A stretch of DNA of 32,302 nucleotides from assembly GCA_026394075.1 (NCBI GenBank), contig JAPKYX010000122.1:1-32302 (forward strand), in the 5' to 3' direction. The DNA comes from Acidobacteriota bacterium (lineage in GTDB: Bacteria > Acidobacteriota > Terriglobia > Bryobacterales > Bryobacteraceae). The translations under genes and the position numbers were made by a program. Shown in pieces: positions 7,198 to 14,616 of the stretch (the first letter of the stretch is position 1; each line of letters starts with the position of its first letter). Under the pieces are notes generated by a model, which had not been told where the DNA came from, did no database searches, and saw nothing but the letters and a program-made list of their open reading frames with translations.

Positions 7198-8406
7198 ATG
7201 CCACTGGCCCGACTGCGTCTTGATCTGGAGTTCATGCCCTCGCCAGATGAGAATCAACCCGGCCTGCTTGTGCGGGACCCGATGCGGTACTCCGATGCCG
7301 TGCTGTTGATTCCGCCACCACTGATTCCGTGTCTCGCCATGTTTGACGGCGAAACCTCCGAACTCGACCTGCAACATGCCCTGTTTGAGGCGCTGGGCGA
7401 TTTGCGGGTAGGCGAAGTGAAGGACAACTTGATCTCGGCGCTGGACCAGTCAGGCTTTTTGGAGAACGAAGCCTTCGCCCAGATCCGCGAGGGTCGCTAT
7501 CGCGAGTTCGCGGAGGAGACCAAGCGCTGGCCTACGCACATCGGCCCCGGCGGCTACCCGGAAGATCCTACGGAACTGCGAACCGCCTTTGACGGCTATT
7601 TCCATGGCTCGCGGCCCGCGGCGGATGAGTCTACCCAAGCGATCGCCGCACCGCATGTCAGCCCGTTTGGCGGCTGGGAATCCTACGCCGATGCCTATGC
7701 CGCCATTCCGGCCTCGGCGGCGGAGAAGACATTCGTCATTCTGGGTACCTCGCACCACGGCCCCATGGATCAGTTCGGCCTCACCCGCAAGCCGTTCGTG
7801 ACACCCTATGGCGAAACTCTGCCCGCGCTCGACCTGATCAATGAATTGGAGCAACGCGGCGGTCCGGCAGTGGCCATGGAAGATTACTGCCATTCGATCG
7901 AGCACTCCATCGAGTTCCAAGTGGTCTTCCTGCAGCATTTGTTCGGCCCGCAAGTGAAGGTACTGCCGATTCTGGTTGGTTCCTACGCGCGCAGCATCTA
8001 CCAGGGTGGAATGCCAGAAGACAACGAGGAAGTGAAGCGCTTTTTGGATACTTTGGGCAACATGGCCGCGCGGGAAGGCAATAGCCTTTTCTGGACCTTG
8101 GGCATCGACATGGCCCACATGGGCCGCCGCTATGGGGATCCGATTCAAGCCGAAGCCCAGGCCGGCGAAATGCTGCGCGTCGAAGCGCGGGATCGGGACC
8201 GGATCGAGCGGGTCTCGCAAAAAGACGCGGCCGGCTTCTGGGAGCGGGTGCAGGAGAACCGTGACGACTTAAAGTGGTGCGGCTCCGCTCCGCTCTACAC
8301 ATTTCTGCGCGCAAGGCCGGACCTGAGTGGGGAACTGCTGCGGTATCAGCAGTGGAACATTGATCCGCAGAGCGTCGTGTCGTTTGCCGCAATGCGGTTC
8401 CAGTAG
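7198..8406 (+). CDS. MEMO1 family protein (AmmeMemoRadiSam system protein B-like)
   Basis: The 402-residue product carries the MEMO fold in its C-terminal two thirds. AAPHVSPFGGW (His near 153), ILGTSHHGPM (His-His near 186), CHSIEHSIEFQ, TLGIDMAHMGRRYGD and WCGSAPLYTFL fall in the order and spacing of MEMO. That includes the His, His and Cys ligands of the metal site. MEMO1 binds reduced copper or iron and is related to extradiol dioxygenases; bacterial members often pair with an AMMECR1 protein and a radical SAM enzyme, neither of which is in this window. The N-terminal 110 or so residues form an extra domain without a recognised name. ATG 7198 is preferred over 7183 because of the -10 box at -12 to -7. 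Confidence 0.88.
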   Translation: MPLARLRLDLEFMPSPDENQPGLLVRDPMRYSDAVLLIPPPLIPCLAMFDGETSELDLQHALFEALGDLRVGEVKDNLISALDQSGFLENEAFAQIREGRYREFAEETKRWPTHIGPGGYPEDPTELRTAFDGYFHGSRPAADESTQAIAAPHVSPFGGWESYADAYAAIPASAAEKTFVILGTSHHGPMDQFGLTRKPFVTPYGETLPALDLINELEQRGGPAVAMEDYCHSIEHSIEFQVVFLQHLFGPQVKVLPILVGSYARSIYQGGMPEDNEEVKRFLDTLGNMAAREGNSLFWTLGIDMAHMGRRYGDPIQAEAQAGEMLRVEARDRDRIERVSQKDAAGFWERVQENRDDLKWCGSAPLYTFLRARPDLSGELLRYQQWNIDPQSVVSFAAMRFQ

Positions 8407-8411
8407 CCCGG

Positions 8412-8501
8412 AAAATAAAAAAAGGCCCGCAAGAAATCGATCCCCGGGACGCCAACAGTCCCGCCCGACTGTCGGCAAAATGGGGGAGATACTTACGGGC
8501 C
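8412..8501 (-). terminator. Nested hairpin terminator, minus strand
   Basis: Read on the minus strand, GGCCCGTAAG (8501-8492) pairs with CTTGCGGGCC (8433-8424) with one mismatch. The latter is followed at once by seven T and then ATTTT (8423-8412). A 10-bp hairpin with a 6-nt loop (8476-8451) sits inside. The T tract exists only in the minus direction, so it would end transcripts from the sigma-factor side and not those of the MEMO gene. Confidence 0.5.
8451..8476. repeat. Stem-loop repeat, copy 1
   Basis: GCCAACAGTC and GACTGTCGGC form a 10-bp stem (one G-T pair) around CCGCCC. The central 16 nt, CAGTCCCGCCCGACTG, recur exactly at 8627-8642. Confidence 0.65.
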
Positions 8502-8625
8502 ACCGTGGCAGGTACTGGAGTGATCGGCTTTGGAGTGCTGCCCCGAAAACTCGTCTTCCAGACACTGATCACAGGAGCAAACTGTTCAGGACAAGTTGGC
8601 CCACACTGGAATCTTGAGGTCGCGA

Positions 8626-8643
8626 GCAGTCCCGCCCGACTGC
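8626..8643. repeat. Stem-loop repeat, copy 2
   Basis: GCAGTC and GACTGC flank the same CCGCCC loop as in copy 1. The outermost pair is G-C here and A-T in copy 1, a compensated change that keeps the stem. Flanking sequences differ, so the unit is the hairpin itself, as in REP-like elements. Confidence 0.62.
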
Positions 8644-8803
8644 CTACGATGTCCGCCGAATCCGAATGTGGGTCAACCCGTTAAAGGACAACCAGCGCTA
8701 GAACCCCTCCGTAAAGCTTCTACCGCCGCCTTCAATCCACTAAGCGCAGCTCCCGGTTGAAGTACCGCATGGAGCGCGGAAATTTTTGTGGGTTGGCCCC
8801 GGA

Positions 8804-9385
8804 CTATTCGACGGAGGCGGCCAACTGGCCGTAAAGATAGTCCCGCGCCGCTTCCCAATCGCGCTGCACGGTCGCCAGTGAAATGCCCAGCAGTTCGCCG
8901 GCTTCTTTTTGGGTGAGGCCGCCAAAGAAGCACAATTCCACGACGCGGCTGGCCCGGGGGTTCTCGGTGGCCAGCGCGGAGAGGGCGTCATCCAGGCTTT
9001 CGATCTCCCGGTCCCGCAGCAGGCCCACGTCTCCGGCTTCTTCCAGCGGCACCCGCGGAGCGTTGCCGCCGCGAATTTGCGCATTCTTCCGCCGCGCATG
9101 ATCCACCAGGACGCGCCGCATCTGCCGGGCCGCGGTGGCGAAGAAGTGCTCGCGGTCCTCAAAGATCATCGTGTCTTTGTTGGCCCCGAACAAATCGACA
9201 TACACTTCGTTGACCAGTGCGGTGGCCTGCAGAGTGTGGCCCTGGCGTTCATACTTCATGTAATACTCGGCCAGTTTGCGCAGTTCTTTGTAGACCAGCG
9301 CCATCAACTGATCGGCGGCCTCACGGCGCCCACCGCGCAATTCGTCCAGCAGCGTCGTGAAAACGTGGGAGTTCTGGCTATCCAT
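8804..9385 (-). CDS. ECF sigma factor (Sigma70_ECF / PF07638 type)
   Basis: The 193-residue product has sigma region 2 (about 10-85; ELRKLAEYYMKYER, TALVNEVYVDLFG, REHFFATAARQMRRVLVDHARRK) and region 4 (about 130-185; VVELCFFGGLTQKEAGELLG then ISLATVQRDWEAARDYL). The FFATAARQMRRVLVDHAR segment is characteristic of the ECF sub-family abundant in acidobacteria and planctomycetes. It would direct RNA polymerase to a small, unknown regulon. No transmembrane anti-sigma gene follows; instead a receiver/HATPase protein is divergent, 42 bp away. There is no Shine-Dalgarno sequence at ATG 9385. TATCCT on the minus strand about 26 nt upstream could be a -10 box. The transcript probably runs on into the hairpin-bearing stretch at 8407-8803. 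Confidence 0.92.
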   Translation of the reverse strand: MDSQNSHVFTTLLDELRGGRREAADQLMALVYKELRKLAEYYMKYERQGHTLQATALVNEVYVDLFGANKDTMIFEDREHFFATAARQMRRVLVDHARRKNAQIRGGNAPRVPLEEAGDVGLLRDREIESLDDALSALATENPRASRVVELCFFGGLTQKEAGELLGISLATVQRDWEAARDYLYGQLAASVE

Positions 9386-9427
9386 TAGCTTGGAGGCTCT
9401 GGCGAAAGGATATCATGGGGTTCTTCG

Positions 9428-10294
9428 ATGAGCGTACGCATCCTAGCCGTCAACGCGGGTGATGACCTGCTGCGGGATCTCCCCGACCACGCCGGGCGCG
9501 AATCCTTGGCCGTGGAGCACGCCTCTGCCGCCCAGGCCGCCCAGGCCGCTGAAGGCGATTTCCCCTTAATCCTGGCTGATCTGCATCAGCCCGAAATGTG
9601 CGATGCGGATTTGATCCGTGAATTGCGGCACCACCGGCCCCACCAGAAGGTGCTGGCCATCTGCGCGCGCGGTGATGCGGACGCCATTGCGGGCATGCTG
9701 CGGCAACATGCCATCGGATTGCTGATCCGTCCGCTCACGCCGCAGCGGGTTCTCGAGGCGATCGAACTGGCCCTGTCGGCCCGCGATTGGGAAGACGACA
9801 TCGAACTGATCAGCGGCTCCGCCCAGTGGCTGCAACTGCGGCTGCGGTGCAAGATGGAGGCCGCGGAGCGGGCGGTGCAGATGTTCCGGGAACTGCAAGG
9901 GGATCTGCCGGAAGATGAGCACGAAGAGCTGACCACGGCCTTCCGGGAGTTGTTGATGAACGGCATCGAACACGGCGGTGGGGGCGACCCTCGCAAGTCC
10001 TTGTGGATCAACTACGTTGTCACTAAGGGTGCGCTGGTGTTCTATATCCGTGACCCAGGCCCGGGCTTCTCCATGACCGGATTGAAGCATGCGGCCATCT
10101 CGAATCCTGATGGGTCACTGCAGCACGCCACCGTCCGGGAAGAGAAAGGCATCCGTCCGGGCGGGTTTGGCATTCTACTGGCCAAAAACATGGCCGACGA
10201 GCTGATCTACTCGGAGCGCGGCAACGAAGTGATCCTGATCAAGCACCGCCGCCACCGTGAACCTGTCGCTGCCGCCGCGGCCCCTGAAGCGTAG
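9428..10294 (+). CDS. Receiver-like domain fused to RsbW-type HATPase (candidate regulator)
   Basis: Residues 1-115 look like a CheY receiver domain. An acidic pair is present (D12/D13) and a phospho-acceptor candidate D51 lies in LILADLHQP, but the conserved Lys is Arg (LIRPLTP) and the switch Thr/Ser is not obvious, so the domain may be degenerate. Residues 135-275 form a GHKL ATPase of the anti-sigma serine-kinase kind: N-box FRELLMNGIEHG (E174, N178), D209-PGPGF, and GGFGILLAKNMADELIYS. There is no His-kinase phospho-acceptor helix, so it is not a classical sensor kinase. An Ala-rich tail ends the protein. It is divergent from the ECF sigma gene, and the permease gene starts 3 bp after its stop. 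Binding or phosphorylation of a regulator is inferred, not shown. Confidence 0.8.
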   Translation: MSVRILAVNAGDDLLRDLPDHAGRESLAVEHASAAQAAQAAEGDFPLILADLHQPEMCDADLIRELRHHRPHQKVLAICARGDADAIAGMLRQHAIGLLIRPLTPQRVLEAIELALSARDWEDDIELISGSAQWLQLRLRCKMEAAERAVQMFRELQGDLPEDEHEELTTAFRELLMNGIEHGGGGDPRKSLWINYVVTKGALVFYIRDPGPGFSMTGLKHAAISNPDGSLQHATVREEKGIRPGGFGILLAKNMADELIYSERGNEVILIKHRRHREPVAAAAAPEA

Positions 10295-10297
10295 ACC

Positions 10298-11584
10298 GTG
10301 CAACTGCTCCGCGTTCTCGGTGTCGCCTTCGGCATTGCGGTGACGTTGGGTGCCACGCTGGGCGTGGGAATTCTGAGAACTCCCGGCTTGGTGGCGGCGC
10401 AGACCGGCTCTGCCTGGGGTGCGATGCTGGTGTGGGCCTTGGGTGCCGTCTTTGCGCTGCTCAGCGCGGTGTCTCTGGCGGAACTGGCCGTCCGCTTGCC
10501 CAGCGCCGGGGGCTTCTACGTCTATGCTCGGGAAGTGTTGAAGGAACGGCCCTGGGGCGATGCCGTGGCCTTTGGTGTGGGTTGGTGCGATTGCCTGGGC
10601 CAAGCGGCGGCGGTCGCCTTTGCGGCGGTCACCGCGCAGGATCTGCTGCAGCTTCCAGGGACGGCCGTCGGCCTCGTGCTGATGTTGACACTGCTGCAAT
10701 GGCTGGGCATTCGCACGGCCAGCCGGATCCAGCAGGTGATCAGCTTCTCGCTGGCACTGGCTTTTCTGGCGCTGGTGGGTGCGGCCCTGATGCAGCCAGC
10801 CGCCGCGGCGGCGCCTCCCCCACTGCGCACCAGTTCACTGCTGGCGGCCCTGGTGATCGCCCTGCGGTCAGTGATTGTGGCCTATGACGGCTGGTACGGC
10901 GCCATCTATTTCACCGAAGAAGTGCACAACCTGAAGGAGAGCCTGCCGCGATCGATGATCATGGGCGTGGTGGTGGTGGCCGTGGTCTATCTGGCGGTGA
11001 ATGCGGCGCTGCTGCACTCGCTTGGCCTGGCCGGCTTGAGTGCGTCAGCCTTCCCCGCCATGGACGCCGCCCGCAAACTGTTTGGACCCGCCGGGGATTC
11101 TGCCATCACCTGGATCTCGATTGCTGCCATGCCGTCGTTGATGAACGCCGTGATCCTGCTCTGCACGCGCATCGTCTACGCCATGGGCCGCGACGGGGTC
11201 ATTGGCGGGGTGTCGCATGTCAACGCCCGCGGGACGCCAACAGCGGCGTTGCTGGCCAGTTCGGCCGGCATTCTGGCTCTCACTCTTTCCGGCACGTTTG
11301 ACCGGCTGCTCTCGCTGGCTGGCTTCTTCTTTGCGATCACTTATTCCACCGGCTACATCAGCGTCTTCCTGATGCGCCGGCGCGAAGGGCGGGGGCCGTA
11401 TTCGGCTTGGTCGCACCCTTGGGGCACCGCGATCGCGCTGGCTCTGTGCGTGCTGTTTGTGGCGGCGGACGTTTGGAACGACCCGAAGACCGCGCTCCAA
11501 TCGGCCGGGTTGCTCGTGGCCAGCTATCCGGTGTACCGTCTTTCCAAGCTATTCACTTCGCAACGCTTAAGGAGCAACGGATGA
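10298..11584 (+). CDS. APC superfamily amino acid permease
   Basis: This 428-residue integral membrane protein is almost entirely hydrophobic helices, about twelve by eye. The first helix carries the APC signature GATLGVGILRTPG, and LAELAVRLPSAGGFYVYARE follows helix 2. YDGWYGAIYFTEEVHNLKESLP marks the helix 6 / loop 6-7 region of amino acid-polyamine-organocation transporters. It probably imports an amino acid or related amine; the substrate is not predictable. It starts with GTG 3 bp after the receiver/HATPase gene, with no clear Shine-Dalgarno sequence. Its stop overlaps the next gene as ATGA, so it sits inside a transcription unit. Confidence 0.88.
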   Translation: MQLLRVLGVAFGIAVTLGATLGVGILRTPGLVAAQTGSAWGAMLVWALGAVFALLSAVSLAELAVRLPSAGGFYVYAREVLKERPWGDAVAFGVGWCDCLGQAAAVAFAAVTAQDLLQLPGTAVGLVLMLTLLQWLGIRTASRIQQVISFSLALAFLALVGAALMQPAAAAAPPPLRTSSLLAALVIALRSVIVAYDGWYGAIYFTEEVHNLKESLPRSMIMGVVVVAVVYLAVNAALLHSLGLAGLSASAFPAMDAARKLFGPAGDSAITWISIAAMPSLMNAVILLCTRIVYAMGRDGVIGGVSHVNARGTPTAALLASSAGILALTLSGTFDRLLSLAGFFFAITYSTGYISVFLMRRREGRGPYSAWSHPWGTAIALALCVLFVAADVWNDPKTALQSAGLLVASYPVYRLSKLFTSQRLRSNG

Positions 11585-12498
11585 ACCGACGCGAGTTTTT
11601 GGGTTCCAGCGCCATGCTGGCCGGGTACGACTATTCGGTCTACAGCGAAGTGGTGGTGGAGAAGAAGCAGGCCGGTAAGCCGCACGCGGGCAAAGTGCTG
11701 GCCGTCATCCAGCCTCATTCCGATGACTTCACCATCTTCAACGGCGGCCTGGTGGCGAAGCTGATCGATGAGGGCTATCAGGCCTACCTGATCCGCGTCA
11801 CCAATGACGACATGGCGGGCCCGGGCTCCATCGGCAACACCGTGCTCGAAAACGAGAAGGACAACAACCGGTTGGTGAAGCTGTTCGGCTTTGCGGGCAA
11901 CTTCGATCTGAACTACCCCAACCACAACATGGACAACACGTCCCCCGCAGAACTGAAGAGCCGTTTCATCTTCCTGTTCCGGTTACTGAAGGTGGATTGC
12001 GTCATCAGTTATTCGCCCTGGGGCCACTACGAAGAGAACCCTGACCACTACATCACCGCGCAGTGTGTGGAAGCTGCCTGCTGGATTTCGGGCGGCGACA
12101 AGGATTATCCGGAACACTTCGCCGCCGGGCTCAAGCCCCATGGCGTGCGCGAGAAGTACTACTACGGCCGCTTCGATTGGAAGGTCAATCGGGTGGTCGA
12201 TATCGGCCCGTGGGTGGAGCGCAAGATCGATGGTCTAGTCGAAAACAAAGCGCAAGGCCCGGCGGGCGAAAAGGGCTCTGAGTTGCGCGCGCGCCTGGCC
12301 AGTCAAGGGCTGAAGCTGCCACTGTTGGGCAATGACGACACTGCCGCCAACCGCAACTACATCCGCGAATTCGTGCTGCGTCGCAACCGCGAACTGGGCC
12401 AGAAGTACAACCTCGAATACGCTGAACCGTACCTCTACATCGGCCCGGAGCCTGATATCGTCGAGGAGTACGTGAAGAAGAACGCCGTCCGTTTGTAG
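11581..12498 (+). CDS. PIG-L family deacetylase
   Basis: The 305-residue product has the LmbE/PIG-L metal site. LAVIQPHSDDFTIFNGG supplies H46, D48 and D49 (family H-x-D-D), and HYEENPDHYITAQCVEAA supplies the third ligand, H156. These enzymes remove N-acetyl groups from GlcNAc-type sugars or related amides. The residue after the DD pair is Phe rather than the usual Glu. The N-terminus MNRREFLGSS looks like a twin-arginine signal, but the hydrophobic part is very short, so export is doubtful. It has an excellent Shine-Dalgarno sequence (AAGGAG, 7 nt spacing) and overlaps the permease stop by 4 bp. The next gene follows after 6 bp. Confidence 0.87.
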   Translation: MNRREFLGSSAMLAGYDYSVYSEVVVEKKQAGKPHAGKVLAVIQPHSDDFTIFNGGLVAKLIDEGYQAYLIRVTNDDMAGPGSIGNTVLENEKDNNRLVKLFGFAGNFDLNYPNHNMDNTSPAELKSRFIFLFRLLKVDCVISYSPWGHYEENPDHYITAQCVEAACWISGGDKDYPEHFAAGLKPHGVREKYYYGRFDWKVNRVVDIGPWVERKIDGLVENKAQGPAGEKGSELRARLASQGLKLPLLGNDDTAANRNYIREFVLRRNRELGQKYNLEYAEPYLYIGPEPDIVEEYVKKNAVRL

Positions 12499-12504
12499 AC
12501 TTCC

Positions 12505-14616
12505 ATGATGCTCTTCTGGCTTCTGATCAGCGCTCTGCCGATGCTCGCCGCCGATGCTCCGGCCACCAAAGCGGCCAAGGGCATCGACTTTGAGCGCGCC
12601 CGCAAACACTGGTCCTTCCGGCCGCTACGAACGGTTCCGACGGGCGCGACCGTTGACGGGTTGATGAAGCCCGGGGCGTCGATCCAGGTGGATGCCCGCC
12701 TCCTCGCGCGGCGCGCCTATCTGGATACCGTCGGCCTGCCGCCCACGCTTGAAGAAGCCGCAGCTACGGCCCAGCGCCCTTGGGCCGAAACAGTGGACGC
12801 GCTGCTGGCATCTCCCCACTTTGGCGAACGCTGGGGCCGGCATTGGCTCGATTGCGTGCGCTTTGCCGAGACCGACGGCCCTGAATTTGATGTCGACAAG
12901 CCCAACGCCTTCCGCTATCGCGACTATGTCATCCGCGCCTTGAACGACGACGTCCCGTTCAATCGCTTTGTGCTCGAACACCTGGCGGGAGACCTGCTGA
13001 AGGAGAAACGCATCGTCGACGGGCTGGACCAATCGACCATCGCCACGGGCTTCTATTGGCTGGGCGAGGTGATCAACACTCCGGTCGATTCCGTACAATC
13101 GATGGCCGACCGCGTGGACAACCAGATCGACGTGTTGGGCAAAGCCTTCCTGGGCCTCACCACCGCCTGCGCCCGTTGTCACGACCACAAGTTCGACCCT
13201 CTCCCGACCGCCGACTACTATGCACTGGCGGGCATCATGCATAGCTCCCGGCCCCGGCAAGCCGCCGTCGCTGGACCAGTCCGCAGTGCGCCCGAACGCG
13301 CCCGGTGCGCGGGCTTCGACTGGCAGTTCTCGGGTGCCGGCTTTGAGTGCGTCGATGGTCGCGTCACGTCCGGCAAAGCGGCGTTCGCAGCCACCGGATC
13401 AGCCATCTCAAACACCTTCACCATTCCCAAGCGCTACCTGCACGTCCGCTTATCCGGAGCCAGTGAAATGCGCCTCGTGGTGGATGAATACCGCTTCCCA
13501 CCCGGCCGCCAGCGCGGCCAGCCGTTTGAGATGAAGTGGGCCACCATCGACCTGAAGATGGTGGAGAAGCGCACGGCCTACTTCGAGCTGGCGGACCTTG
13601 AAACCGACGCCTATCTGGAGCTGGAGCAACTGGTCTTTTCGGATCAGAAGCAGCCACCGGCCTCTCTCTCACTCGCTCGCATCCCGGGCGAACGGGGCGA
13701 TGTCCCGGCGGCACCGTTTGCTTTGGCGACCACGGAAGGCGAGCCGCTCGATGTCGGCATCTACCTGCGAGGCGACCACAAGACCCGGGGCGCAATCCAG
13801 CAGCGCCGCTTCCTGACGCTCTTTTCCGGTGCCACGCAGCAGCCGATCACTGCGGGCAGTGGCCGGATGGAACTCGCGGAACGGCTACTTAGAGACGCTG
13901 AGCCGTTGCTCGCCCGCGTCGCCGTCAACCGCATTTGGCATCACTACTTCGGCCAAGGACTTGTCGCGACGCCCGACAACTTCGGCTTGACCGGCCAGCC
14001 GCCCACGAACCCGGAGTTGCTCGACTGGCTCTCCAGCGAACTGATCCGCAACGGCTGGCGGCAGAAGCCGATCCACCGGCTGATCCTGAACTCACAGGCC
14101 TATCAGACGCGCGTAACGCCGGGGCGTCTGGATGCCGAAACCGTGCGTGATGCAATGCTGGCCGTCGCCGGATCGCTCAATCGGACCGTGGGCGGGCCCA
14201 GCGTGCCGGTCTATGTCAGCCCTTTCATGGATGGTGACCCGCGCGGCAAGCCCAAGTCCGGACCGCTTGATTCCGGTGGCCGCCGTGCGGTCTACATCAA
14301 CGTGCGGCGCAACTATCTGCCCGACTCGTTGACGGTGTTCGATCACCCGCAGCCGATCTCCACCGCGGGCAAGCGCAACGTCTCCATCGTCTCCTCACAA
14401 GCGCTCTTCCTGATGAACAATGAGTTCACCCATGAGATGGCCCGCCGCTGGGCTGCCCAACCGGGCCAGAGCATCACGCGCATGTACCAGCAGGCCTTCA
14501 ACCGCCTGCCGGAGCCTTCGGAGATTGCCGCCGCTGAGGCGTTCGTGAAGTCGGCCGACCTGGCCAGCTACGCCCATGTCCTGCTGAACACCACGGAGTT
14601 TCTGTTCACCCGATGA
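12505..14616 (+). CDS. DUF1549/DUF1553 (PSCyt2/PSD1-type) secreted protein lacking the N-terminal cytochrome domain
   Basis: A signal peptide (MMLFWLLISALPMLAADA) precedes a DUF1549 domain at about 55-240. Its elements are LARRAYLDTVGLPPT, LASPHFGERWGRHWLD, FRYRDYVIRALNDDVPF, and TTACARCHDHKFDPLPTADYY with one CxxCH at C222-H226. A DUF1553 domain occupies the last 250 or so residues (RVAVNRIWHHYFGQGL, TPDNFGLTGQPPTNPELLDW, HRLILNSQAYQ, SSQALFLMNNEF). Many planctomycete relatives start with a PSCyt1 cytochrome-like domain with another CxxCH; at 703 residues this one lacks it. The biochemical role of the family is not established. It overlaps the DUF1501 gene by ATGA, the usual partner arrangement. 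Confidence 0.88.
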   Translation: MMLFWLLISALPMLAADAPATKAAKGIDFERARKHWSFRPLRTVPTGATVDGLMKPGASIQVDARLLARRAYLDTVGLPPTLEEAAATAQRPWAETVDALLASPHFGERWGRHWLDCVRFAETDGPEFDVDKPNAFRYRDYVIRALNDDVPFNRFVLEHLAGDLLKEKRIVDGLDQSTIATGFYWLGEVINTPVDSVQSMADRVDNQIDVLGKAFLGLTTACARCHDHKFDPLPTADYYALAGIMHSSRPRQAAVAGPVRSAPERARCAGFDWQFSGAGFECVDGRVTSGKAAFAATGSAISNTFTIPKRYLHVRLSGASEMRLVVDEYRFPPGRQRGQPFEMKWATIDLKMVEKRTAYFELADLETDAYLELEQLVFSDQKQPPASLSLARIPGERGDVPAAPFALATTEGEPLDVGIYLRGDHKTRGAIQQRRFLTLFSGATQQPITAGSGRMELAERLLRDAEPLLARVAVNRIWHHYFGQGLVATPDNFGLTGQPPTNPELLDWLSSELIRNGWRQKPIHRLILNSQAYQTRVTPGRLDAETVRDAMLAVAGSLNRTVGGPSVPVYVSPFMDGDPRGKPKSGPLDSGGRRAVYINVRRNYLPDSLTVFDHPQPISTAGKRNVSIVSSQALFLMNNEFTHEMARRWAAQPGQSITRMYQQAFNRLPEPSEIAAAEAFVKSADLASYAHVLLNTTEFLFTR

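Larger units (their letters stand above)
8407..8803. other. Gene-free stretch of 397 bp with repeats and a terminator
   Basis: No reading frame here resembles a protein. It contains a GC-rich stem-loop in two copies (8451-8476 and 8626-8643) and a nested hairpin followed by a T run on the minus strand (8412-8501). It therefore reads as a long 3' region of the minus-strand sigma gene, or as a separate minus-strand small RNA. Between 8650 and 8803 I see no further structure. Confidence 0.55.

Noticed and set aside
7838..8572. 244-codon minus-strand frame reaching into the gene-free stretch
   Set aside because: Most of it is antisense to the MEMO gene, and the rest is the repeat/terminator region; no protein family is recognisable.
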